Assembly: GCA_963833505.1 (NCBI GenBank)
Contig: CAWHYG010000010.1
Location: 101,005-165,004 of the forward strand
Direction of reading: 5' to 3'
From: CAWHYG01 sp963833505
Lineage (GTDB): Bacteria > Eisenbacteria > RBG-16-71-46 > CAIMUX01
Length of the DNA: 64,000 nt
Numbering within the stretch: the first letter of the stretch is position 1; each line of letters starts with the position of its first letter. The notes under the pieces were generated by a model. That model ran no database searches and was not told the DNA's origin. It saw nothing but the letters and a program-made list of their open reading frames with translations. Shown in pieces: positions 16,745-26,083 of the stretch. The translations under genes and the position numbers were made by a program.

Positions 16745-19390
16745 ATGGCAGAAGCGACGGGACGCAACGCGGCGCCCGGTGCCGGTTCCCTCGGGTCGTG
16801 GTGGAACCGGCCGATCGAAGAGCTGGAGTCCGCTCTGGGTGGCGGAGGGAGCGGGCTGACCTCCGCGGCGGCTGCCGCCTCCCTGGCCGCGCACGGGAAG
16901 AACGCCCTCGGCGAAAAGCGAAAGGCTCCCGCCCTGGTGCTCTTTCTCGGGCAGTTCAAGAGCCCGATCGTGCTCATCCTTCTCTTCGCCACCGTCGTGT
17001 CCGCCTTCCTGCACGACTGGCCCGACGCGATCATCATCCTGGTCATCGTCTTCGGCAGCGCGGTCCTCAGCTTCCTCCAGGAGCACAGCGCGAGCCGCGC
17101 CGCGGAGAAGCTTCGCGCCCAGGTGCGGATCCGGGCCACCGTCGTCCGGGACGGCCGGGAGCTCACGATCCCCTCCGAAGAGGTCGTTCCCGGAGACGTC
17201 GCGCTCCTGTCCGCGGGAAGCCTGATCCCGGCGGACGGCCGGATCCTCGAAAGTCGGGACTTCTTCGTGAGCCAGGCGGTCCTGACGGGAGAGACGTATC
17301 CGGTCGAGAAGCAGCCGGGGACGGTCCCGCCCGAGGCGGGACTGGCCGATCGCTCGAACTGCGTGTTCATGGGCACGAGCGTCCGCAGCGGCACCGCCCG
17401 GGTCCTCATCGTTGAGACGGGGGCCTCCACCTCCTTCGGACAGATCGCGGCGCGCCTCAACCTGCGGCCGCCGGAAACGGAGTTCGAGCGGGGCATCCGC
17501 CGTCTCGGTTACCTCCTGGGCGAGGTCACCCTTCTGCTCGTGTTCGCCGTCTTCGCCGTCAACGTCTTCTTTCACAAGCCGGTCATCGATTCGATGCTCT
17601 TCTCCCTTGCCCTGGCCGTGGGCCTGACCCCGCAGCTTCTGCCCGCCATCATCAACATCAACCTGTCCAAGGGATCCCAGGTCATGGCGCGGTCGGGGGT
17701 GATCGTTCGCCGGCTGGCCTCGATCGAGAACTTCGGGAGCATGGACGTGCTCTGCACCGACAAGACCGGCACCCTGACCGAGGGAGTCGTGCGGCTTGAC
17801 GGGGCCCTGGATCAAGAGGGAAAGCCGTCGGACGCGGTCCTCCGCGCTGCCTTCATCAACGCCCGCTTCCAGACCGGGCTGGCCAATCCGCTGGATGACG
17901 CCATCATCGCGGCGGGAAAGCCGGACGTGTCGGCCGTGACCAAGGTGGATGAGGTTCCCTATGACTTCGTCCGGAAGCGGCTCAGTGTCTGCGTGCGGGA
18001 AGGCCCGCCGGACAGCCCGGCGACCCTGGTCACGAAGGGAGCGCTGGACAAGGTCCTCGAGGCGTGCACCCGCGTGCGTTCGAACGGGACGGTCGTCCCC
18101 TTCGACGACGCATTCCACCAGCGGGTGGCGGAGCGATTCGCCGAGTGGAGCGGGAAGGGATTCCGCGTGCTCGGAGTGGCCACCGGGTCCGATCCGCGCG
18201 GCGGGGCGGCCCGCGCGTTGACCCGCGACGACGAAATTAACCTCGTCTTCGAGGGATTTCTGCTTTTCTTCGATCCGCCCAAGGCGGGGGTCAAGGAGGT
18301 CGTGGCCGACCTGGCGTCCCTGGGCATCGAGCTCAAGGTGATCACGGGCGACAACCGTCTCGTGGCCCTGCACACCGCCGAATCCATCGGGCTTCCGGTG
18401 ACCGGGGTCATCACCGGCGCCGACCTGGATCGCTTCCGTGACGAGGCGCTCTGGTCGGCGGCCTCGCGCGCCAACCTGTTCGTCGAGGTCGATCCGAACC
18501 AGAAGGAGAGGATCCTCTCCGCGCTCCGCAAGGCCGGCCACGTGGTCGGCTACATGGGGGACGGGATCAACGACGCGCCCGCGCTGCATTCCGCCGACGT
18601 CAGCATCTCGGTCGACTCTGCGGTGGACGTGGCCAAGGAAGCGGCCGACTTCGTCCTGATGAAGAAGGACCTGGCGGTGCTCCATCAGGGGATCGTGGAA
18701 GGGCGGAGCACGTTCGCCAACAGCCTGAAGTACGTCTTCATGGCCACGAGCGCGAACTTCGGGAACATGTTCAGCGTGGCCGGCGCCTCCCTGTTCCTGC
18801 CCTTCCTGCCGATGCTGCCGAAGCAGATCCTCCTGATCAACTTCCTGACCGACCTGCCCGAGATGACCATCGCTTCGGATCGCGTCGACCGGGAAATGGT
18901 GGAGCAACCGCGCCGGTGGGATATCGGCTTCATCCGCCGCTTCATGCTGATCTTCGGCTCGCTGAGCTCGCTCTTCGACTACGCCACCTTCGCGCTCCTG
19001 CTCTGGGTCTTCCATGCGAGCCCCGACCTGTTCCGGACCGGCTGGTTCGTCGAGTCGGTGCTCTCGGCCGCCGCCGTGGTCTTCGTTCTCCGAACGCGAA
19101 TGCCGTTCCTGAAGAGCCGTCCGAGCCGCCTCATGCTCCTCATGACCGGGGTCGTCGCGGCGATCGTGCTGGCGCTTCCCTACGTTCCGTGGGCCGACAC
19201 GTTGCTCGGGTTCCGTCCGTTGCCTCTGTCGTATCTCCTCGGGATCTTCGGGATCGTGGCCGCCTATCTCGGGCTCGCGGAGGTGGTGAAGGCGTGGTTC
19301 TACCGGAGCGAGGCGGCGTCCCTGCTCCGGAGCCGGCGGCCGGCGTATCAGGGGGAGGCGACGCCGGTCGTGGCGGCCCGGGCGGGATAG
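16745..19390 (+). CDS. mgtA: Magnesium-importing P-type ATPase
   Basis: An 881-residue P3B ATPase that drives Mg2+ uptake across the inner membrane, close to the roughly 900 residues of MgtA/MgtB. Motifs in order: LTGETYPVEK of the actuator domain, the phosphorylation site DKTGTLT with Asp339, the nucleotide-binding region, the hinge GDGINDAPAL, and ten membrane segments in the usual 2+2+6 pattern. It follows acvB by 15 bp with AGGGAGGA before the ATG, so the two are probably co-transcribed. In Enterobacteria mgtA is controlled by a long leader; here the short gap leaves no room for one unless it lies upstream of acvB. Confidence 0.96.
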   Translation: MAEATGRNAAPGAGSLGSWWNRPIEELESALGGGGSGLTSAAAAASLAAHGKNALGEKRKAPALVLFLGQFKSPIVLILLFATVVSAFLHDWPDAIIILVIVFGSAVLSFLQEHSASRAAEKLRAQVRIRATVVRDGRELTIPSEEVVPGDVALLSAGSLIPADGRILESRDFFVSQAVLTGETYPVEKQPGTVPPEAGLADRSNCVFMGTSVRSGTARVLIVETGASTSFGQIAARLNLRPPETEFERGIRRLGYLLGEVTLLLVFAVFAVNVFFHKPVIDSMLFSLALAVGLTPQLLPAIININLSKGSQVMARSGVIVRRLASIENFGSMDVLCTDKTGTLTEGVVRLDGALDQEGKPSDAVLRAAFINARFQTGLANPLDDAIIAAGKPDVSAVTKVDEVPYDFVRKRLSVCVREGPPDSPATLVTKGALDKVLEACTRVRSNGTVVPFDDAFHQRVAERFAEWSGKGFRVLGVATGSDPRGGAARALTRDDEINLVFEGFLLFFDPPKAGVKEVVADLASLGIELKVITGDNRLVALHTAESIGLPVTGVITGADLDRFRDEALWSAASRANLFVEVDPNQKERILSALRKAGHVVGYMGDGINDAPALHSADVSISVDSAVDVAKEAADFVLMKKDLAVLHQGIVEGRSTFANSLKYVFMATSANFGNMFSVAGASLFLPFLPMLPKQILLINFLTDLPEMTIASDRVDREMVEQPRRWDIGFIRRFMLIFGSLSSLFDYATFALLLWVFHASPDLFRTGWFVESVLSAAAVVFVLRTRMPFLKSRPSRLMLLMTGVVAAIVLALPYVPWADTLLGFRPLPLSYLLGIFGIVAAYLGLAEVVKAWFYRSEAASLLRSRRPAYQGEATPVVAARAG

Positions 19391-19425
19391 GTCGGCGCGA
19401 ACAGGGGATGAATCGCCGGCCAAAA

Positions 19426-19459
19426 GGAAACGCCCCACTCTCTCAAGCAGGGCGCTTCC
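19426..19459. terminator. Hairpin between convergent mgtA and C25 protease genes
   Basis: GGAAACGCCC (19426-19435) and GGGCGCTTCC (19450-19459) pair with a single mismatch around a 14-base loop, 36 bp after the mgtA stop and 70 bp from the C25 stop. Convergent position and stem strength fit a bidirectional terminator, though the T-runs are poor. Confidence 0.45.
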
Positions 19460-19528
19460 CCAACCCCGGCTTGGTGAAACAAGAGGAATCCCCGCCGGAC
19501 CGGGATCCCCCGAGATCAGAAAATCAGA

Positions 19529-22159
19529 TCAACGGGTTCGGAGCAGACGCGTCATCCGGAAGTCCCGGCCCGCCTCGAGCTTGATGAAGTACACGCCGGT
19601 CGCAACCGACCGGCCCGCGTGATCCATCCCATCCCAGACGGAAAGATGGTAGCCGGCCTCGGCCGGCCCGTGATCGAGCAGGCGCACCATGCGCCCCGCC
19701 GCGTCATAGACCGCAAGTCGGATCGAGCCGGACTTGGGCAAAGCCCAGCTCAGGAGGGTGCCTCCCTGGAAGGGGTTCGGGCCCGCCGGTTTGAGATCCA
19801 GGGTGAGCGGAAGCGCCTGGACGCCAATGCCGGTGACGTCCCCAACGTGCATCGTGATCGGGACCGTGGCTTCCTGGCTCGGATTGAAATCGAAGACGAG
19901 CTGGCCGGTGGGGCTCGATCCGGCGGGGAAGCCGATGCTGTTGAACTGGATCAGGAGGTTCATCGACTGCCCGTTCGGGATGCTGCCGGCGCCGGGAGTG
20001 AGCGTGACCCACCGGCCCGGATACTGCGACGTGAAGTGCACCGTGAAGTTGAGGAGGCTGCCGGCCTGGCCCTGGTTGGAGACCTGGAGCGTATCGTTCA
20101 CCATGCCGGTGTAGGGCACGGTGACATCGAAGGAGGTCGGATCGAAGACGATGCTCGGGATGAGCGGTGACCCGACCTGGATGTTCATGAACACCGGCAG
20201 CATGTTGAAGCTGCTCACGGTGAGCTGGATCAGCGCTCCGCTCGGCAGGCTGCCGGCCACGAGGATGTCGGCGTGGCCGGTGTTGTCGGTGAAGGCCGAG
20301 CCGAGGTACTGCCCCTCGTAGGAGAGGGCGCAGAGCGCGCCGGCGACGCCCGGAACGTAGACCGGGAAGTCGGTCGCGGACGCGGCGATGGTATCTGCGC
20401 AGCTCGCGCTCATGACCGCCGGAGTGGCCGTGCGCACGCGAAGCGAGGGGTCGCCGAAGATGTGCCAGGTCCGGAACATGGAAGCGCCGTCGGCGCCGTA
20501 TTTGTCCATCATCGCGCAGGAGCCGTCGTAGCAGAAGGCTCCGAAGGTCCTGACCGCGTTGGTGACGAGGACCGTGTCGGCCCCGTCCTGGGCCGCCATC
20601 GGCGGGTCCCAGGACTGGTCGATCGACGACATGTAGGTCGCGACCGCTCCGGTGGGATTCCCGTTCTTGGTGGCCCGGAGCCAGGCTTCAGCGAAGCAGG
20701 TGCCGTTGTCGAACTCGCCGTTCACACATGCCACGCTGAAGATGAAGGGCAGCTTGTTCTCGTTGTCGAGGTTGTTGACATCGGTGTTGGAGAAATTGGT
20801 GGTGCCCCAGCTCGTCTGGCTGCCGTGCCCGCAGTAGTTGATGATGGTCCGCCCGGCGTTCACCGCCTTGGCGACGTCGGCCTGGGTCGGCTGCGGGTTG
20901 TTGATGCCGTAGAGCTGATCCACGAGCGTGTAGGTGAAGTTCAGGAGCGTGGTGCGGATCTTGTCGATGTGCTGGTAGTCGTACTCGTTGTTATCGCCGG
21001 GTCCGTACTGCGAGCCGATGCCGGTTCCATGGGGATACCAGTCGCCGGCGCCCCCGATCAGGGGGGATTCCTCGTAGTTGACGCTCCGGACGGCCTGGGT
21101 CTGGGCCTGCGCGACGGACTCGGCCGAGAAACGGCCGACGAAGATGTCCGGATACTGGTCGTTGCCCGCGACCTGCGCGTAGGTCGGGTCGGCCGGCCCG
21201 CCGTCGCTGTAGGGGGTGGGCATCTGGGCCGCGTCGCCGACGAGCAGGACGAACGTCAGTTTGGGATTGTCGGAGTTGTTGTAGACGTTCTGGATATACG
21301 CCTTGATCTGGTCCGAGGTCGAGCCGACCTGCGACTTGAGCACCATCGTGGTCGGAATCCCCTCCTGGTTCTTCCAGTCCACGAAGGGCTGCAGGACCGC
21401 CGCGAAATCGTCGTAGCAGATCACGAGCATGGAGCCGACTGCGGGAACGGGCTTGTACTGCGGCTGCGGCGGAAAGTTCAGGAAGTGCTGCCGGTAGATG
21501 TCCATGAAGGCCGAGCTCACGCTGGCCAGGGGCGCCCGTCGGACCAGGATGTTTTCCCCGCCCGGCCCGCCATCGACGATCTCGACGTCGACCTTCGTAT
21601 AGACACGGAGGGTGTGGGTCGCCGGGTTGTAGGCGAACGGGGAGAAGGTGACCGTGAGGCCGCGGTAGTCGCGCAGGATGTACGCTTGGCCTTCCGTAGC
21701 CTGGGTGGCCGGGTAGAAGCCCGCCGTTTCGTAGACCGGTCCGAAGGAATAGGGCACGGTGCTCGGATCGACCGTCCGGAGGAGGTTTCCCTTGGAGGGC
21801 GCGACGTCGAGGCCCGAAAGATCCACGAACTGGGATCCGATGACGTTCAGGTTCATCAGCCGGTCATCCGGAATGATGACGCTTCGCGCGACCGAAGGCA
21901 GGTCCGGATCGCCCGCCTGGAGAAGATGGGCCTCACTCGGGAGGCTTGGGAGCACGTAGGTCCGTCCGTTGACCGACACGTCCGTGCGCTCGAAGCCGCC
22001 GACCGTGAGTTCCAGAGCGATCCGGTTCGGCGTCTGCTCGAGCATGGAGACGTTGGCCCCGCCGCTGCCGCCCAGATTCACCCACGAGGCCGGCGCCGAG
22101 GACGCCAGGAGCGCGAGGACTCCGAGAGCCGCGGAAAGGGACATGGAGAGCCTTCTCAT
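19529..22159 (-). CDS. Gingipain-like C25 family cysteine protease with FlgD-like C-terminal domain
   Basis: A large secreted protease (876 residues) of peptidase family C25. Residues 1-24 are a signal peptide (MRRLSMSLSAALGVLALLASS), and the ATG follows a GGGGGG ribosome-binding site; the longer frame adds 58 unrelated residues. The catalytic pair is His445 in INYCGHGSQTSW and Cys478 in FSVACVNGE, 33 residues apart exactly as in RgpB. N-terminal propeptide-like and Ig-like domains flank it. The last about 85 residues (LKPAGPNPFQGGTLLSWALP, VYDAAGRMVRLLD, HAGRSVATGVYFIKL) form a FlgD-type domain that in FCB bacteria can serve as a secretion signal. No secretion genes are in the window. Confidence 0.93.
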   Translation of the reverse strand: MRRLSMSLSAALGVLALLASSAPASWVNLGGSGGANVSMLEQTPNRIALELTVGGFERTDVSVNGRTYVLPSLPSEAHLLQAGDPDLPSVARSVIIPDDRLMNLNVIGSQFVDLSGLDVAPSKGNLLRTVDPSTVPYSFGPVYETAGFYPATQATEGQAYILRDYRGLTVTFSPFAYNPATHTLRVYTKVDVEIVDGGPGGENILVRRAPLASVSSAFMDIYRQHFLNFPPQPQYKPVPAVGSMLVICYDDFAAVLQPFVDWKNQEGIPTTMVLKSQVGSTSDQIKAYIQNVYNNSDNPKLTFVLLVGDAAQMPTPYSDGGPADPTYAQVAGNDQYPDIFVGRFSAESVAQAQTQAVRSVNYEESPLIGGAGDWYPHGTGIGSQYGPGDNNEYDYQHIDKIRTTLLNFTYTLVDQLYGINNPQPTQADVAKAVNAGRTIINYCGHGSQTSWGTTNFSNTDVNNLDNENKLPFIFSVACVNGEFDNGTCFAEAWLRATKNGNPTGAVATYMSSIDQSWDPPMAAQDGADTVLVTNAVRTFGAFCYDGSCAMMDKYGADGASMFRTWHIFGDPSLRVRTATPAVMSASCADTIAASATDFPVYVPGVAGALCALSYEGQYLGSAFTDNTGHADILVAGSLPSGALIQLTVSSFNMLPVFMNIQVGSPLIPSIVFDPTSFDVTVPYTGMVNDTLQVSNQGQAGSLLNFTVHFTSQYPGRWVTLTPGAGSIPNGQSMNLLIQFNSIGFPAGSSPTGQLVFDFNPSQEATVPITMHVGDVTGIGVQALPLTLDLKPAGPNPFQGGTLLSWALPKSGSIRLAVYDAAGRMVRLLDHGPAEAGYHLSVWDGMDHAGRSVATGVYFIKLEAGRDFRMTRLLRTR

Positions 22160-22357
22160 ACGGTACCCCCCTGGGAAAATCGCAACAGGCGTGCGCCTGT
22201 CACCCGGCCGCATCGATGCTGGCCAATTGCCACCCCGACGTTGAAACACAGCGGCGTCGGACCATGCAGGTCTCTGCCATTCTACCAAATGCGAGGGTGT
22301 TCTTATAGTGTCTTGCCGATTCCGTGGACCCAAGGTCGTTACGGCTGCAACTAATTC

Positions 22358-23194
22358 TCAGTCCGTGCCGGTCTCGAGTTCCGTCGTCGTCGTAGCACTC
22401 AGTCCATGGATCACGTGAATCAGGGACTGGATCTTATGTTCGAGATCCCGGACGGCCTTTTGCTTGGTCAGGATGTCCTGGCGGCGCTTCACGAGCGACT
22501 TGCGACGCGCCGCCGCCTCGCGCAGGCGCTGCGTGCACTGGCTCGCCGCCTGATCCAGGGCTTTGATCTTTCCCCGCAGCGCCAGGCGGGTCTCCGCCGG
22601 CATGTCGTAGAGCAGATGTCCCTCCATCTTCCGGAAAGACTGGGCTTCCCGGCGGATCTGGGCCAGTTTCCGCTCTGTGTGGCTGTCCGATTTCTGGGAG
22701 GCAACGAGGCCTTCCCGGGTGCTCTCGACATCCAGCCGCAACTCGAGACGCAGGGAGAGCCTCCGGCGCTGAAGGCTCCGGAGCAGATAGACCGCATCCT
22801 GGAAGTTCAGGATCGCGCTGATGAGCTGGAGCATCCCGTTCGGGTCACATGGCTTGATCAGCAGCCCTTCCGGCGGGACCGGGAGCTTCTGCGCCGCCTC
22901 CACCCGGTCGCGGGTGGGAAAGGCGGTCATCAAGATGACCGGCACCAGGCACCAGCGGGAATCGTCTTCCAGCGTCTGGAGAACTGTCACCCCATCCACT
23001 TCCGGTAGCTGGATATCGAGCAGGATCGCCGCCGGAAGCTCGAGCTGGTCAAGCTGGGCCATCAGATCCATAGGCCTTTCGAAGACGCTGACTTCGTAGT
23101 GGCCGGCGCGGAGGATCGTCTCGTAGAGTTTGGCCTGGACCGGGTTGTCCTCCAGGACCAGAATCTGCGGCGGTTTGTTTGGAGTAGTCGCCAC
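22358..23194 (-). CDS. Response regulator receiver protein with C-terminal coiled coil
   Basis: A 278-residue single-receiver protein starting at GTG. The receiver domain (about 10-128) has the acidic pocket Glu15-Asp16, the phosphoacceptor Asp60 in ILLDIQLPEVDG, Thr90 and Lys114 in LLIKPCDP. Residues about 135-265 are a long charged coiled coil instead of a DNA-binding domain, so output is probably protein-protein interaction. No histidine kinase is adjacent. It stands alone between the C25 protease (upstream region on the same strand) and the rhomboid-NUDIX pair. Confidence 0.9.
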   Translation of the reverse strand: MATTPNKPPQILVLEDNPVQAKLYETILRAGHYEVSVFERPMDLMAQLDQLELPAAILLDIQLPEVDGVTVLQTLEDDSRWCLVPVILMTAFPTRDRVEAAQKLPVPPEGLLIKPCDPNGMLQLISAILNFQDAVYLLRSLQRRRLSLRLELRLDVESTREGLVASQKSDSHTERKLAQIRREAQSFRKMEGHLLYDMPAETRLALRGKIKALDQAASQCTQRLREAAARRKSLVKRRQDILTKQKAVRDLEHKIQSLIHVIHGLSATTTTELETGTD

Positions 23195-23317
23195 TCGATC
23201 CCCTTGGCCAGCTCCGAATCTGGGGCCGGTTCAGGCCTGCCCCTTCAATGGAGGGAACGCGACGTAGGAAGCCCCTTGCCGGTCTGTATCGGCCCAAACG
23301 GAGGGCTTCTCAAGCTT

Positions 23318-23893
23318 TCAGGAACGGCGAGAACGCCTCGCAAGCCTCCGGAGCACCAGGCCGTCGGTGGGAAAGGCCAAAGGCAGATCGACTGCTCCGG
23401 GGGTGCGGAAGGCCAGGGCCTCCGTGTCGTCTCCCGGCCGAAGGAGGCCGCCCGTCGGAGCAGCCCGGAACCAGACGCCCACGCTCGGCCTCTCGGGATC
23501 GTGGAAGTTCGACCGCACCGCCGCGACGCGGCCGGGCCGGACCTGAAGCCCCGTCTCCTCCCGCATCTCGCGGGCGAGGGCCTCCCGGATCTCCTCGTCA
23601 AACTCCACGTAACCGCATGGAATACACCAGGTTCCGGATCCGGATCGGCGCGCCAGCAGGACCCTTCGGATGCCGGGATCGAACCGCCAGTCCGGCTCCG
23701 ACACCGCGCGGCGAACGGGATCTTCCCCCAGAACCCGGACGATCTCGTCCTCGAACAGGATCCCGGCGACCCCGACGACCGGATTGCGCCACTGGACGTA
23801 GCTGCAGTCCGGGCAAGTCGGGCGGGGCCGGCCGCCGCGCTCCATGGTTTCGAGCGCCGTCCCGCAGAACGGGCACCAGCGGAAGAAGGTCAT
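23318..23893 (-). CDS. NUDIX hydrolase with N-terminal zinc ribbon
   Basis: A 191-residue protein: a zinc ribbon at the N-terminus (Cys7, Cys10, Cys27, Cys30) followed by a Nudix domain with a full Nudix box beginning at Gly94 (GYVEFDEEIREALAREMREE plus TGL). NudC-type NAD(H) pyrophosphatases share this zinc-ribbon plus Nudix layout, but the NudC SQPWPFPxS motif is not present, so the substrate is open. The ATG overlaps the stop of the rhomboid gene by 4 bp, so the two are translationally coupled. Confidence 0.92.
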   Translation of the reverse strand: MTFFRWCPFCGTALETMERGGRPRPTCPDCSYVQWRNPVVGVAGILFEDEIVRVLGEDPVRRAVSEPDWRFDPGIRRVLLARRSGSGTWCIPCGYVEFDEEIREALAREMREETGLQVRPGRVAAVRSNFHDPERPSVGVWFRAAPTGGLLRPGDDTEALAFRTPGAVDLPLAFPTDGLVLRRLARRSRRS

Positions 23894-24867
23894 CCCAACT
23901 CGGCCCCGCGGCGAGGCAGGCGCGCATCGTCCGGCCGCACCAGAAGGGCCAGGAGCGCGCCGCCGGCGAACCCGCCCACGTGGCTGTAGAGGTCGGCCGA
24001 GAAGAGAGACGGCAACAGGGCGAGAACGAGCAGGGGGAAGTAGATCCGCCGCGTCTTCCATCGCTGGCGCTCCGGGAATCGGCTCCGGTAGCGGAGCAGG
24101 AAGACGAGGATGACTCCGTACAAGCCCATGATGGCCCCGGACGCGCCCACCGAGAGAACCTGGACCTGGCTCGACCCGAGGCTGACCTCCTTGACGCGGA
24201 GGAGCGAAAGCCCGGCCCCGCACAAACCGGCGCCAAGGTAGAGGAGAAGCGACCGGAACGGGCCGTAGAACTCCTCGACCGCGACTCCGGCCGCGGCCAG
24301 ACCGACCATGTTTCCCATCAGGTGTCCCGCCGACACGTGCAGGAACAGGGGAATGAAAAGCACGGGAGCCCATCCCCGGACCAGGAGAGAGTGGAGCTTC
24401 CCCGAGAACTCCCACAGATTGCGTCCGAAGTCATCGCGCCAGAAGAAGACGAGCGCCGCCGACGTCACCAGGTTGATCAGGAGCAGGATCTGCGTGACCG
24501 AGAGCCCGGGTCCGAAGAGCGTTCGCGGAAGCCCGCTCCGGCCGCCGCCGGACGACGGCCCGGAGGCGGTTCCCGCGCCCCTCCAGGAAGGCGTTTCCGT
24601 GGAGTCTGCGGATCCGAAGGCGGCCGAGCCGGCCGCAGGGGACGCCGCGTTCTCGGCCGGGCGGAACAGATGATAGACCTCGAGGGATCCGGCGCGCCGC
24701 CACACGCCTTTCGTCCACAAGGCGGAGAGAACCATGGCGTCGGGCGGAACCAGACCGGCGCGAACCCATTGCTCCCACCGGCCGTCTTCGACCTCGAGAA
24801 GCCGGTCCCCGAGCCGGAGAAGCGTGTAACCGGACCTCGGTCCGCTTGGCGACGACGATGTTTCCAT
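23890..24867 (-). CDS. Rhomboid family intramembrane serine protease
   Basis: A 325-residue protein. The C-terminal two thirds carry the six-helix rhomboid core: His177, His182 and Asn186 in FLHVSAGHLMGNM, nucleophile Ser243 in GASGAIMG, and the base His296 in YSHVGGFAGG. The N-terminal 75 residues form a small folded cytoplasmic domain resembling a GYF_2-type or similar adapter (VEDGRWEQWVRAGLVPPDAM), joined by a Ser/Gly/Ala-rich linker (76-113). It is the first gene of the rhomboid-NUDIX pair. The divergent transporter gene starts 108 bp upstream. Confidence 0.93.
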   Translation of the reverse strand: METSSSPSGPRSGYTLLRLGDRLLEVEDGRWEQWVRAGLVPPDAMVLSALWTKGVWRRAGSLEVYHLFRPAENAASPAAGSAAFGSADSTETPSWRGAGTASGPSSGGGRSGLPRTLFGPGLSVTQILLLINLVTSAALVFFWRDDFGRNLWEFSGKLHSLLVRGWAPVLFIPLFLHVSAGHLMGNMVGLAAAGVAVEEFYGPFRSLLLYLGAGLCGAGLSLLRVKEVSLGSSQVQVLSVGASGAIMGLYGVILVFLLRYRSRFPERQRWKTRRIYFPLLVLALLPSLFSADLYSHVGGFAGGALLALLVRPDDARLPRRGAELG

Positions 24868-24975
24868 GATAGGGTCGCCGGCGATGGTAGCACAGAAGCC
24901 TGCGTCCGGCAGGGCCGGCGGCCGGACTCTCTGCCAACCGATGCGGGCCCGTTGCTCGCCCGTCTTGGAGGAACC

Positions 24976-25344
24976 GTGACCCGCTTTCTGCCTCAGATCC
25001 TCCTGTGTTCGGCGCTGGTCCTGAACGCGACCGCGAACGTCCTCCTCAAGTACTCCGCGAACCGGGTTTCGCTGCAGCCGGCCGGATCGACGCTGCTGGC
25101 GCGGGCCATGACCTATCTCCAGCCGGCTTTCATCGTCGGCCTGCTGCTCTTCGCCATGAACGTCTTCGCCTATCAGGCGGCGCTGCGGTCGCTCCGGATC
25201 TCGATCGCCTACCCGATCATGGTTTCCGGCGGCTACGTCCTCATCCTGCTGGCGTCCTGGTTCCTCTTCCGGGAGCGCATGGCGCCGATCCAGTTCGGGG
25301 GCGTGGCCCTGATTCTCGCGGGGATCTGGCTGGTGGTGCGCTAG
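24976..25344 (+). CDS. Small four-helix transporter (EamA/SMR-like)
   Basis: A 122-residue protein of four membrane helices in the drug/metabolite transporter superfamily. The pattern LNATANVLLKYSA in helix 1 and YPIMVSGGYVLILLASWFLF in helix 3-4 match ArnE/ArnF-like and EamA half-size proteins; the Glu in helix 1 that marks EmrE-type multidrug exporters is missing, so drug export is unlikely. Start is GTG behind TTGGAGGAACC, inside a much longer spurious frame. Nearby glycosyltransferase genes make a lipid-linked sugar carrier role possible, but that is inference. Confidence 0.85.
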   Translation: MTRFLPQILLCSALVLNATANVLLKYSANRVSLQPAGSTLLARAMTYLQPAFIVGLLLFAMNVFAYQAALRSLRISIAYPIMVSGGYVLILLASWFLFRERMAPIQFGGVALILAGIWLVVR

Positions 25345-25366
25345 GCCGCGCCTTTCGGCCGGCGTT

Positions 25367-25490
25367 GCGGCGGGTCGTCGCGGAGACGATCCGGCAGGGC
25401 GCCGCGATCGCGATGCGGCGGGTCGCTGCGGAGACGATCCGGCAGGGCGCCGCGGGGACGTTCCGGCGGGTCGTCGCGGGGACTGTGGCG
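25367..25490. repeat. 48-bp tandem repeat, 2.6 copies, between convergent genes
   Basis: Units start at 25367, 25415 and 25463 with core GCGGCGGGTCGTCGCGGAGA; the first two are near-identical over most of their length, the third is cut at about 25490 by the end of tag. The array fills nearly the whole 157-bp gap between the stops of the four-helix transporter and tag. Confidence 0.85.
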
Positions 25491-25501
25491 TCAGCAGCGG
25501 G

Positions 25502-26083
25502 CTACCGGGAGCGCCCGGCGCTCCGATAGCGATAGCACTCCACGAGGTGATCGTTCACGAGACCGGCCGCCTGCATGTAGGCGTAGCAGATCGTCGGCCC
25601 GACGAAGCGGAATCCGCGGCCCGCCAGATCCTTGCTCATGGCGACCGATTCCGGCGTGAACGGGGGAATCTCCCGGATCGTCGTCCAGGCGTTCCGTTTG
25701 GTCCTCCCTCCGACGAAGCGCCAGATGTAGGCGTCGAAGCTGCCGAATTCCTTCTGAACGTCGAGAAAGGCGCGCGCGCACGCGACCGCGCCTTCGACCT
25801 TGAGGCGGTTCCGGACGATCCCGGGATCCTGCAGGAGCCGGTTGATCCGGCTCGGGCTGAACCGGGCCACCTTCTCCGGGTCGAAATCCAGGAAGGCTCT
25901 CCGATAGGCGTCCCTCTTCCGGAGGATGGTCATCCAGCTCAGGCCGGCCTGGGCGCCGTCCAGCACCAGAAACTCGAGATGACGGCGGTCGTCGTGGACG
26001 GGGACGCCCCACTCCTCATCGTGATAGGCAACGTAGAGCGGATCGGTACCCGGCCAGGGGCAACGGGTCCTAGAAGAGCGCAT
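25502..26083 (-). CDS. tag: DNA-3-methyladenine glycosylase I
   Basis: Base-excision repair enzyme that removes 3-methyladenine. The 193-residue length and all zinc ligands of the E. coli enzyme are present: Cys8, His21, His179 and Cys183. Other family marks are YHDEEWGVP at the N-terminus and GLSWMTILRKR in the helix-hairpin region. Its ATG lies inside the 3' end of the upstream DUF5989 gene (14-bp overlap), making it the third gene of a compact minus-strand operon. No ada or other alkylation genes are in view. Confidence 0.97.
   Translation of the reverse strand: MRSSRTRCPWPGTDPLYVAYHDEEWGVPVHDDRRHLEFLVLDGAQAGLSWMTILRKRDAYRRAFLDFDPEKVARFSPSRINRLLQDPGIVRNRLKVEGAVACARAFLDVQKEFGSFDAYIWRFVGGRTKRNAWTTIREIPPFTPESVAMSKDLAGRGFRFVGPTICYAYMQAAGLVNDHLVECYRYRSAGRSR

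Noticed and set aside
16631..19438. A 935-codon minus-strand open frame over mgtA
   Set aside because: Shadow of the mgtA gene, whose P-type ATPase motifs are intact on the other strand.
24976..25344. EmrE-type multidrug exporter
   Set aside because: The essential membrane-embedded Glu of helix 1 is absent.
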